A DNA stretch of 5,242 bases, taken from contig JAGWRJ010000663.1 of assembly GCA_028869725.1 (NCBI GenBank), forward strand, positions 1 through 5,242, in the 5' to 3' direction. The DNA comes from Alphaproteobacteria bacterium (GTDB lineage Bacteria; Pseudomonadota; Alphaproteobacteria; Micropepsales; Micropepsaceae). Under the pieces are notes generated by a model, which was not told the DNA's origin, made no database searches, and saw only the letters and a list, made by a program, of their open reading frames with translations. Below are positions 1-5,242 of the stretch, piece by piece (the first letter of the stretch is position 1; each line of letters starts with the position of its first letter). The position numbers were made by a program, and so were the translations under genes.

Positions 1-62
1 AGAGTCTGGTTCGGCGCAACAGATCTATCGTGATCATCTCGAGGTTGCAGGGTTGGCAGATA

Positions 63-98
63 CCTGTCCCGCCGCGCTCTGGAGCGCAGCGGGACAGG
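63..98 (-). terminator. Strong hairpin downstream of the TonB-dependent receptor, possible transcription terminator
   Basis: Bases 63-79 pair with bases 82-98, giving a stem of about 16 bp with a 4-nt loop (79-82). The single irregular pair is C73/A88. On the minus-strand transcript it becomes a G-U wobble, so the stem is continuous only in RNA read in the receptor's direction. It begins 13 bases past the receptor stop codon, the expected place for its transcription end. The tract after the stem on that strand (starting UAUCUGCC) is not a good U-run, so intrinsic termination may be weak, or the hairpin may instead protect the 3' end of the mRNA. Confidence 0.5.
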
Positions 99-111
99 GG
101 CTGTGACGATC

Positions 112-2439
112 CTAGAAGTGGTAGGTGACGCGCACGTCCCACATTCCAGGCACGTTGAAGTAGTCAAGACCCAGAAGGTCAGCCACGCCGTAATCGACCT
201 GGGTGCAGTTGTGGCATTCTGCTGTGACCGAGAACGGCATGTTGTCGGGCGTGTAGGTCATACCAAGGTTGAGAAGTGTCCGCGCCTTGGTCTGCCCGCC
301 GGTCTTCGGCCAGGAGGCAGATACGCCGGGTGTATTGGCAGTGTCGAACCACTCCCGTGCCACGAACTGCACGGATGCCGTCGGTGTCAGGGTGAAGTCA
401 TAGAGATGCCAGTTGTAACTGCCGTTCAGGGTGAGCTGAACCGGCGGGGTATAGACCGGCGTCGCAAGACTGCCATCGGCCGTCACGATGCCTGAGTCGC
501 AATTGCCTGGAATGCCGGCGATACAGGCGGCCTGCTGGTTCTGGATCAGCTTGCTCGGACGGAAGTATGCCGCCTTGATGAGACCGAGATTGGCACTCAG
601 CGTCAGCCTGTCGATCGGCATCCAGCTCGCATTCGCTTCAAGGCCGTAGGCGAACATGTTCGCGGCGTTGGAGGTGTCAAAGGAGTGCGTATAGGGATTG
701 TCGGACAGCAGCTGATAGTTGTTGACGTTCTCGTAGAAGGCGGTGGTGTTCAGGCGGAAGAGATTGTCCGGAGACTGATAGCGGAACCCGCTTTCATAGG
801 ACCAGACTGTTTCCGGGCCGAAATTGTTGAAGTCGACCGGATTGACACCGGTCAGACCGTTCCAGCCGCCACCCTGAAAGCCACGCGTCGCCGAGGCAAA
901 AACCATGAGCCCGTCATTGACCTGATACTGCAGGGCAATGCGCGGGGTGAACATGGTGACATTGAGGTGGGTCGGATATCCGGCCCCCTGGATCTGCGCA
1001 GTGGTGTATCCAAGACCCGGCGCATTGGGATGGGCCACAACAGATTTGCCCTCATTGGTGATGCGCGCACCAAGGGTCAGGGTGGTCGCCTCGTTCAACT
1101 TGAAGTCACCCTGGGCGTAGGCTGCCAGCGAGGTCGATTTGTTGGTGAAGAACTGGTCGTTGAGCGGAAAGGCGAAAGTCGGGCTCAGCCCCAGCACCTG
1201 GCCATAATCGTTGTCGTTGCTCTCATGCAGATAGAAGACGCCGGCGGTATATTTGAGCCATGAACCGATCTGGCTGTTCCACTTGATTTCCTGGGAAATC
1301 TGATAGCTGCGCAGCCTCTGGGCGAGGGCGATTTCGCCGGTCGGAATATTGTCCGCGACCGGCAGGGGCCCCAGCACTGCGGCGGCAAAGTCGGCAGCGA
1401 GATTCTGATGAAGACCACGATAGCCGGTGATCAGTTCGAGCGAACTGTCGCCGAAGTGGAAGGCGAGATGCGAGGCCGCACCATAAGTGGTCACGATGAC
1501 ACCCTGGCCCCAGCCTGCCTTTTCACCGGTAAGATAGGGAAGCAGCGCCCCGCCTTCCTTGGAGAAGCCGCTGTAGGAAATGCGCTCTCCGTTTGGTCCC
1601 GGCTGGTTGAGGAGATTGGCCGCATCGTTGCGTTCGTAGTCGACCGACAGGTCCCAACTCATGTTCGGGATGGCGCGCGGCAGGATCGTGACCGCTTCGC
1701 GGACACCGTAATTATCAATGCCGTTCAGCCGCTGATGGGTCGAAAGATCGTGAACGTAGCCGTCCTGTGACTGGTAATAGACAGACGTCCGCGTCAGGAA
1801 CTGATCGCTCAGCGGAATATCCACCGAACCGCGGGCCAGCACGCCGTTATAGGAGCCATACTGAAGACTTGCGTCGCCACCAAAGGTGTTGCCCGGCTTT
1901 TTCAGGGTGACGAGGATCGCCCCGCCGGTGGAATTGCGTCCGAACAAGGTCCCTTGCGGTCCGTTCAGCACCTGCACCTGCTGCACACCGAAAAGCGCAA
2001 AATTGTTGGCGTTCTGGCGCGCGAGATAGATACCGTCGATATAGGTACCGACCTGCGGCTCGAAGGTGGGGAAGGACTGCGTCTGCCCGAGACCACGGAT
2101 GTAGTATACATTCGCCGAGGCCTGTCCCACATTGCTCGAGGCAAACATATTGGGCACCTGGGTCGCGAGTTCGCGCGTGTTGAACACCTGCGCCGCCGCC
2201 AGGGCATCCCCGGAAAAGCTGGTCACGGCAATAGGCACGTGCTGCAGGTTCTGGGTGCGCCGCTGCGCGGTCACCGTCACCGTCTCAAGTCCGCTTGAGG
2301 CGACAGGTGCAGCCACCTGCGTACTCGTTTTCGCGTTGGTTGACGTCGTCGTGGTCTGCGCCTGCACAGCAGTCTGCGCCAGCATCAGGGCGGCCGTCGA
2401 CACTCCGAGCCGCGTAAGTAGCTTCCATCCCTGCTTCAT
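112..2439 (-). CDS. TonB-dependent outer-membrane receptor (775 aa)
   Basis: This is a complete TonB-dependent receptor, a 22-strand outer-membrane barrel family that takes up scarce or large substrates with energy from TonB-ExbBD. The start is placed at the ATG at 2439-2437. It is followed by a clear signal peptide (basic MKQGWKLLTR, hydrophobic core, likely cut after VQA at residue 27) and preceded by purine-rich AAGGAG/AAGGGG sequence; the in-frame upstream extension lacks signal-peptide character. A TonB-box-like ETVTVTA lies at 52-58. The plug runs from about residue 65 to 180 and includes YIRGLG (113-118), YIDGIY (133-138) and GPQGTLFGRNSTGGAI (160-175). The residue before GPQG is Asn159, where Arg is usual. 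The protein ends in a terminal Phe (VTYHF), the usual signal for barrel insertion by the Bam machinery. Four cysteines form two close pairs, C639/C647 and C742/C745. It is transcribed away from a flavoenzyme/SDR operon, which suggests import of that pathway's substrate; the ligand itself is unknown. No neighbouring FecI/FecR-type regulator is visible, and no N-terminal signalling domain is apparent. Confidence 0.95.
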   Translation of the reverse strand: MKQGWKLLTRLGVSTAALMLAQTAVQAQTTTTSTNAKTSTQVAAPVASSGLETVTVTAQRRTQNLQHVPIAVTSFSGDALAAAQVFNTRELATQVPNMFASSNVGQASANVYYIRGLGQTQSFPTFEPQVGTYIDGIYLARQNANNFALFGVQQVQVLNGPQGTLFGRNSTGGAILVTLKKPGNTFGGDASLQYGSYNGVLARGSVDIPLSDQFLTRTSVYYQSQDGYVHDLSTHQRLNGIDNYGVREAVTILPRAIPNMSWDLSVDYERNDAANLLNQPGPNGERISYSGFSKEGGALLPYLTGEKAGWGQGVIVTTYGAASHLAFHFGDSSLELITGYRGLHQNLAADFAAAVLGPLPVADNIPTGEIALAQRLRSYQISQEIKWNSQIGSWLKYTAGVFYLHESNDNDYGQVLGLSPTFAFPLNDQFFTNKSTSLAAYAQGDFKLNEATTLTLGARITNEGKSVVAHPNAPGLGYTTAQIQGAGYPTHLNVTMFTPRIALQYQVNDGLMVFASATRGFQGGGWNGLTGVNPVDFNNFGPETVWSYESGFRYQSPDNLFRLNTTAFYENVNNYQLLSDNPYTHSFDTSNAANMFAYGLEANASWMPIDRLTLSANLGLIKAAYFRPSKLIQNQQAACIAGIPGNCDSGIVTADGSLATPVYTPPVQLTLNGSYNWHLYDFTLTPTASVQFVAREWFDTANTPGVSASWPKTGGQTKARTLLNLGMTYTPDNMPFSVTAECHNCTQVDYGVADLLGLDYFNVPGMWDVRVTYHF

Positions 2440-2444
2440 AAATG

Positions 2445-2456
2445 CCCCTTCTCCTT
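2445..2456 (-). promoter_or_regulatory. Ribosome binding site of the TonB-dependent receptor
   Basis: On the minus strand the sequence AAGGAGAAGGGG precedes the ATG at 2439. AAGGAG lies at 2456-2451 (11-nt spacing) and AAGGGG at 2450-2445 (5-nt spacing). This doubled purine-rich tract decides the start at 2439 over the longer in-frame ATG at 2541. Confidence 0.7.
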
Positions 2457-2512
2457 GTGATCGCCCTTCTCGAGCGGAACGCCCTACTCCGGTGCGGCGA
2501 CCGGACGGCGCT

Positions 2513-2590
2513 TTCAAATGGTATATTGATATAATCAGCATCGCTTTGTAAAGTTGTTGTATACTGAAGGGTAATTTTATTACTCAAAGT
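2513..2590. promoter_or_regulatory. AT-rich divergent promoter/operator region
   Basis: This stretch is markedly AT-rich within otherwise GC-rich DNA and lies between two divergently transcribed units, so it very probably carries both promoters. A rightward candidate is TTGATA (2526-2531), 17 nt, TAAAGT (2549-2554). A leftward candidate is TTGAGT (2587-2582 on the minus strand), 18 nt, TATACA (2563-2558). Both are moderate matches to the housekeeping consensus; a perfect TATAAT at 2530-2535 lacks a good partner. Short palindromes that might be operator half-sites are TGAT-ATA-ATCA (2527-2537), CTTT-GT-AAAG (2544-2553) and GTATAC (2559-2564). The regional call is firmer than any individual box. 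Confidence 0.45.
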
Positions 2591-2604
2591 GGGGTGGATG
2601 CTCT

Positions 2605-2632
2605 GGGGCGCCGCCCCGGGCTTGGCCACGGG
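2605..2632 (+). promoter_or_regulatory. Two overlapping hairpins in the leader of the rightward operon
   Basis: Hairpin A is GGGGC-GCC-GCCCC (2605-2617). Hairpin B is CCCGGGC-TTG-GCC-(A)-CGGG (2615-2632), seven pairs with one bulged A at 2628. They share bases 2615-2617, so they cannot both form fully. Hairpin B ends only three bases before the AAGAGGG ribosome binding site of the small gene (2636-2642), so folding could affect translation starts. No U-tract follows, so this is not an obvious terminator. A regulatory role is inference. Confidence 0.3.
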
Positions 2633-2635
2633 TTA

Positions 2636-2642
2636 AAGAGGG
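2636..2642 (+). promoter_or_regulatory. Ribosome binding site of the small coiled-coil gene
   Basis: AAGAGGG lies nine bases before the ATG at 2652 and supports that start over the second in-frame ATG at 2685, which has no purine-rich sequence ahead of it. It is the only good ribosome binding site for the first two genes of the operon. Confidence 0.6.
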
Positions 2643-2651
2643 TAATCTAAG

Positions 2652-2945
2652 ATGACAGCCGCTGATCAGGTTCGTCTGCCGCGCATGAGCAAAGGCAAAC
2701 GTCCGGCCTTTTTTGCCGATCCGGATATGGATCAGATGATGACGTTCGTCCTGGAGCTGATGGCGGAAGTATCCACGCTACGCGATCGCCTCGACACCGT
2801 CGAGCGGCTCCTGGACAAGCAGGGCACCCTGGCCCGCGACGCCGTGGAAGCCTTCCAGGTAGATGACAAAGTGGAAGCGGAGCGTTCAAGCTGGCGCCAG
2901 GGCTTCATCAAACGTGTACTGCGCATGCATCCGGACCGCACGTGA
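2652..2945 (+). CDS. Small coiled-coil protein of unknown function (97 aa), coupled to the flavoenzyme gene
   Basis: I cannot assign a function. The 97-residue product has a basic N-terminus (KGKR at 14-17), a PAFFADPDMDQ segment, then a helix with hydrophobic residues at strict 3/4 spacing: M26, M29, V33, L36, V40, L43, L47, V50, L54. This predicts a coiled coil of about four heptads, hence dimer formation or binding to a partner. An acidic middle (about 63-77) is followed by a basic, Trp-containing C-terminal helix (SSWRQGFIKRVLRMH). There is no signal peptide, membrane segment or metal-binding cysteine, so it is presumably cytoplasmic. The ATG at 2652 has a good ribosome binding site, and codon use matches the neighbours, so the gene is probably real. 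Its TGA stop overlaps the GTG start of the flavoenzyme by four bases, implying translational coupling and perhaps a physical partnership. I recall similar short hypothetical proteins beside flavoenzymes in sphingomonads, but could not verify this here. Confidence 0.85.
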   Translation: MTAADQVRLPRMSKGKRPAFFADPDMDQMMTFVLELMAEVSTLRDRLDTVERLLDKQGTLARDAVEAFQVDDKVEAERSSWRQGFIKRVLRMHPDRT

Positions 2946-4918
2946 CCAGTTATCCCCATCTGTTTTCGCCGTTTTCGCTGCGCCAAAGCCAGCTCAAGAA
3001 CCGGATCGTGCATGCGTCGATGTCGACGCATTATGCGCAAGGCGGGCGCGTCACCGAGGCGCTCGTCAATTATTACGTCAATCGCGCCCGTGGCGGGGCC
3101 GCGATGCTGGTCACCGAGCCAATGGGCATGCTGCCCAGCCAGAAGATCCCAAGCCGGCCCCAGGTATACAGCGGGGCCTTCCGCGATGATCTTGCCCGCT
3201 GGGCCGAGGCCGTCCGTGCCGAGGGCAGCCTGCTTCTGGGCCAGATCCAGGACAATGGCCGCGGTGTGCGCACCGGGACACGCAATCCCAGCGCCATCGG
3301 CGCTTCCGCCCTGCCCGATGATCTCAGCTGGACCGTGCCGCACGCGCTGGAGACCGAAGCCGTCGCGCGCATGATCGACGACTTCGCGCGCTCTGCGGAA
3401 ATCCTCTCTGACGCCGGCTTCAGTGGCGTCGAGATCTCAGCCGGCCATGGCCACATCTTTCATCAGTTCCTGGCCAAACGTGCCAACCGTCGTACCGACC
3501 GCTATGGTGGCGACCTGAACGGCCGCGCCCGCCTCCTTCTCGAACTTATCACCGCCATCCGTCAGCGCTGCCGCCCCGATTTCATTCTTGGCGTCAAACT
3601 GCCAGCCGAAGACGGTCTTGCCGACGGGATCGACCTTAAGACCTCTGCCGCGATCACGGCCCTCGTTCATGCCACCGGCGCCGTGGACTATCTCACCTAT
3701 TGCTGGGGCGCCCATGCGCATACGCTCTATGAGCATCTTCCCGACCTGCACGGGCCGCGTGCGCCCTTCGTCGAAAAAATCCATCAGCTCGGGCAATCGG
3801 CACCTGGAACCGCACTGGGCGCCCTCGGCCTCATCACCGACCCCAATGAGGGCGAGCGCATCATCCGCACCGGTCTTGCGGATCTCGTGATGCTGGGCCG
3901 GCCGCTCGTCACCGACGCGGCATGGGGCAAAAAGGCGCGTGAAGGCCGCGAATCGCAGATCCGCTACTGCGTGTCCTGCAACACCTGCTGGCACATGATC
4001 ACCACCGGCAGCACTATCCAGTGCGACAACAATCCGCGCGTCGGCGCCGCCGACGAAGTCGACTGGACACCGCCGCGCGCCAATCCCGGCCGCAAGGTCG
4101 TCATCGTCGGCGCCGGAATCGCCGGACTTGAAGCGGCATGGGTCGCCGCCGCACGCGGCCATGAGGTCACCATCTTCGGCGCCTCGGCGGAGGTTGGCGG
4201 CAAGACCCGCCTGCACAGCCTGCTGCCCGGCGGCGAGAATCTGAGCAGTATCTACGACTATCAGTTCCTGGCCGCACAGCGCGCCGGTGTTCGCTTTGTG
4301 CTCGGCAAGCACGCCGACGCCGATGCCATCAAGGCCCTCGCACCAGACGTCGTCATCCTCGCCACGGGCGCCGAGCCTTCGTGGCCTGATTTCATTCCCG
4401 AAGACTATCGGGACGAAGACATCTTCCCCAACATCCGCACCATCGCTGCGCGCTTTTCCTCGGGAAGCGGTCGCCAAGGCGGCACTGCGGTCGTCTATGA
4501 CCACGACCAGGGCGCCTTTACCTACGCTGCGGTCGAGCGTCTCCATGACCGATTTGATCGCGTGGTGCTTCTCACCCCGCGTGAACGGCTTGCCAGTGAC
4601 GAAGCCCTCGTCACCCGCCAGGGCATCTATGTGCGCCTTTACCAGAAGGGCATCGATATTCGCACCTGCGTGACACCCCTTGCCTCCTCGCGTTTCGAGG
4701 AGGGGATCGTCAGCATCGCCAACGTGTTCAACGGCGCAGAGGACATCATCGAAGATGTCGCGCTTCTCAGCTTTGCTACCCCGCGTGTCCCCAATGACGC
4801 CCTCGCCGCGCCCTTACGTGACGCCAACATCACGGTCAGGCTGATTGGCGACTGTTACGCACCACGAACGGTGCTCTCCGCCACCCAGGAAGGCTATCGC
4901 ACAGCCATGGAAATCTAA
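2942..4918 (+). CDS. Old Yellow Enzyme / trimethylamine dehydrogenase-like iron-sulfur flavoprotein (658 aa)
   Basis: This is an NADH:flavin oxidoreductase of the 2,4-dienoyl-CoA reductase/trimethylamine dehydrogenase type: an FMN TIM barrel, a 4Fe-4S cluster and a C-terminal dinucleotide-binding module. The barrel spans about 1-335, with LKNRIVHASM (18-27), GQIQDNGRG, the signature NRRTDRYGG (182-190) and a LGRP phosphate-binding loop. The cluster ligands are C343, C346, C349 and C361 (CX2CX2CX11C). A GAGIAG motif at 390-395, an ATG at 474-476 and IGD at 635-637 mark the FAD/ADP-binding module. Length is close to the family norm (about 670-730). Oddities are Ser28 where trimethylamine dehydrogenase has its FMN-linked Cys; Ser166 and His171 where family members usually have His and Tyr; Lys219 for the flavin-binding Arg; Gly413 for the acidic FAD ribose ligand; and VVYDHDQGAF (517-526) in place of a second GxGxxG. 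His258 may match the E. coli FadH proton-relay His. The GTG start overlaps the upstream stop and has no clear Shine-Dalgarno. Substrate and electron partner are unknown; the C-terminal half resembles trimethylamine dehydrogenase more than FadH. Confidence 0.93.
   Translation: MTSYPHLFSPFSLRQSQLKNRIVHASMSTHYAQGGRVTEALVNYYVNRARGGAAMLVTEPMGMLPSQKIPSRPQVYSGAFRDDLARWAEAVRAEGSLLLGQIQDNGRGVRTGTRNPSAIGASALPDDLSWTVPHALETEAVARMIDDFARSAEILSDAGFSGVEISAGHGHIFHQFLAKRANRRTDRYGGDLNGRARLLLELITAIRQRCRPDFILGVKLPAEDGLADGIDLKTSAAITALVHATGAVDYLTYCWGAHAHTLYEHLPDLHGPRAPFVEKIHQLGQSAPGTALGALGLITDPNEGERIIRTGLADLVMLGRPLVTDAAWGKKAREGRESQIRYCVSCNTCWHMITTGSTIQCDNNPRVGAADEVDWTPPRANPGRKVVIVGAGIAGLEAAWVAAARGHEVTIFGASAEVGGKTRLHSLLPGGENLSSIYDYQFLAAQRAGVRFVLGKHADADAIKALAPDVVILATGAEPSWPDFIPEDYRDEDIFPNIRTIAARFSSGSGRQGGTAVVYDHDQGAFTYAAVERLHDRFDRVVLLTPRERLASDEALVTRQGIYVRLYQKGIDIRTCVTPLASSRFEEGIVSIANVFNGAEDIIEDVALLSFATPRVPNDALAAPLRDANITVRLIGDCYAPRTVLSATQEGYRTAMEI
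4683..4703 (+). other. Perfect inverted repeat inside the flavoenzyme gene
   Basis: CCTCCTCG (4683-4690) and CGAGGAGG (4696-4703) pair perfectly over eight bases with a 5-nt CGTTT loop. It lies within the coding sequence (residues LASSRFEEG), 226 bases before the next start codon. Codon choice in GC-rich DNA could produce it by chance; an mRNA role is speculative. Confidence 0.4.
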
Positions 4919-4928
4919 GGCAGTCCAT

Positions 4929-5242
4929 ATGTACCCCGATCTCAAAGACAAAGTTGCGATCGTCACCGGAGCAGGCCGCAAGGGCGGGCTTGGCGAGGCC
5001 ATTGCCCGCAAGCTTGCCGTAAGCGGGGCTCGCCTCGTCCTTCATGACGTGAACAGCACCACGGCCAGCCTTCCCCAGGGCGCGGTCGGCAGCCATGACG
5101 AACTCACCGCCATCGCCGAGGCCTTGCGGACACTGACGCCGCATGTCTGTTGCCATACCGCCGATATGCGTGAAGAGGCTGAGGTTGCAGGACTGGTTGC
5201 CCATACCGTCAAGACGTTTGGCCGGGTTGATATCCTCGTCAA
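4929..5242 (+). CDS. Short-chain dehydrogenase/reductase, N-terminal part (cut by window end)
   Basis: These are the first 104 codons of an SDR-family oxidoreductase, an NAD(P)-dependent Rossmann-fold enzyme acting on alcohol or carbonyl groups. The ATG at 4929 follows the flavoenzyme stop by ten bases, with TAAGG overlapping that stop as ribosome binding site; the start fits the usual few residues before the first strand. The nucleotide-binding turn is TGAGRKGGLG (13-22), two residues longer than the common TGxxxGxG, a variant known in SDRs with a TGAGRxRGIG-type turn. Asp40 ends the second strand (LVLHD), which favours NAD(H) over NADP(H). Asp79 (AD at 78-79) is the likely adenine contact. 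A segment of about 20 residues (42-65) between the second strand and the following helix is longer than in minimal SDRs. The sequence breaks at GRVDILV, just before the expected NNAG motif, so the catalytic Ser-Tyr-Lys lies outside the window and the substrate cannot be judged. The tight spacing implies one operon and a neighbouring pathway step. Confidence 0.92.
   Translation, partial: MYPDLKDKVAIVTGAGRKGGLGEAIARKLAVSGARLVLHDVNSTTASLPQGAVGSHDELTAIAEALRTLTPHVCCHTADMREEAEVAGLVAHTVKTFGRVDILV

Noticed and set aside
1..37. A possible minus-strand gene start (ATG at 37, MITIDLLRR...) downstream of the receptor
   Set aside because: There is no ribosome binding site before it and only 12 codons are visible, so it cannot be supported.
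2..106. A plus-strand frame open from the window edge to a TGA at 104-106, which could be the tail of a convergent gene
   Set aside because: It has only 34 codons, no recognisable sequence, and the hairpin at 63-98 falls inside it. Nothing supports it as coding.
685..1263. A 192-codon open frame on the plus strand opposite the receptor, with others of 110-140 codons nearby
   Set aside because: The receptor in this region is intact and convincing. The opposite frames have no motifs or plausible ribosome binding sites.
2440..2541. Extending the receptor start to the in-frame ATG at 2541
   Set aside because: The extra 34 residues would precede a normal signal peptide and run into the AT-rich promoter region; the start at 2439 has purine-rich sequence and a proper signal peptide.
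3437..4546. A 369-codon open frame on the minus strand opposite the flavoenzyme
   Set aside because: It lies wholly opposite a clear family member, its protein is Gly/Ala/Asp-rich with no recognisable motif, and GC-rich codon use leaves few stops on the opposite strand. It is a shadow frame.
2942..4918. Naming the flavoenzyme fadH (2,4-dienoyl-CoA reductase)
   Set aside because: The FadH active-site Tyr and the NADPH-binding GxGxxG are not present, and the C-terminal half is closer to trimethylamine dehydrogenase, so the symbol would overstate the function.
2942..4918. Naming the flavoenzyme trimethylamine dehydrogenase
   Set aside because: The Cys that carries covalent FMN is Ser28 here and the active-site Tyr residues differ, so amine oxidation is not supported.
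42..5192. An 11-base direct repeat GAGGTTGCAGG near base 42 and near base 5181
   Set aside because: One 11-base match in 5 kb is expected by chance, and there are no mobile-element features around either copy.

Overview
The window looks like a chromosomal piece of a GC-rich Gram-negative bacterium, most likely an alphaproteobacterium and probably a sphingomonad. The reasons are a long TonB-dependent receptor with the plug wording typical of that group (a VTAQRR-type TonB box region followed by a VPIAVTSF plug start), dense GC-rich coding, and a catabolic-looking flavoenzyme/SDR operon. The taxonomic call is inference.

Layout: bases 1-111 hold no supported gene, but contain a strong hairpin (63-98) just past the receptor stop codon. 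Bases 112-2439 (minus strand) encode a complete 775-residue outer-membrane TonB-dependent receptor. Bases 2440-2651 form a divergent intergenic region with a distinctly AT-rich core (about 2513-2590). This core holds several short palindromes and candidate promoters for both directions, followed by two overlapping GC-rich hairpins in the leader of the rightward operon. That operon has three genes: a 97-residue small coiled-coil protein of unknown function (2652-2945); a 658-residue Old Yellow Enzyme/trimethylamine-dehydrogenase-like iron-sulfur flavoprotein (2942-4918, GTG start, 4-nt overlap with the small gene); and the first 104 codons of a short-chain dehydrogenase/reductase (from 4929), cut by the window end.

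Taken together this looks like an uptake-plus-catabolism locus. The receptor would bring a substrate across the outer membrane, and the flavoenzyme and the SDR would carry out redox steps on it or its products. The substrate cannot be read from the sequence.

The most notable points are the small coiled-coil protein translationally coupled to the flavoenzyme, and the flavoenzyme itself. It keeps the fold and the 4Fe-4S ligands but departs from the usual family residues at the FMN active site (Ser166, His171, Lys219) and at the adenine-dinucleotide pocket (Gly413), and has no recognisable second GxGxxG motif for NAD(P)H.
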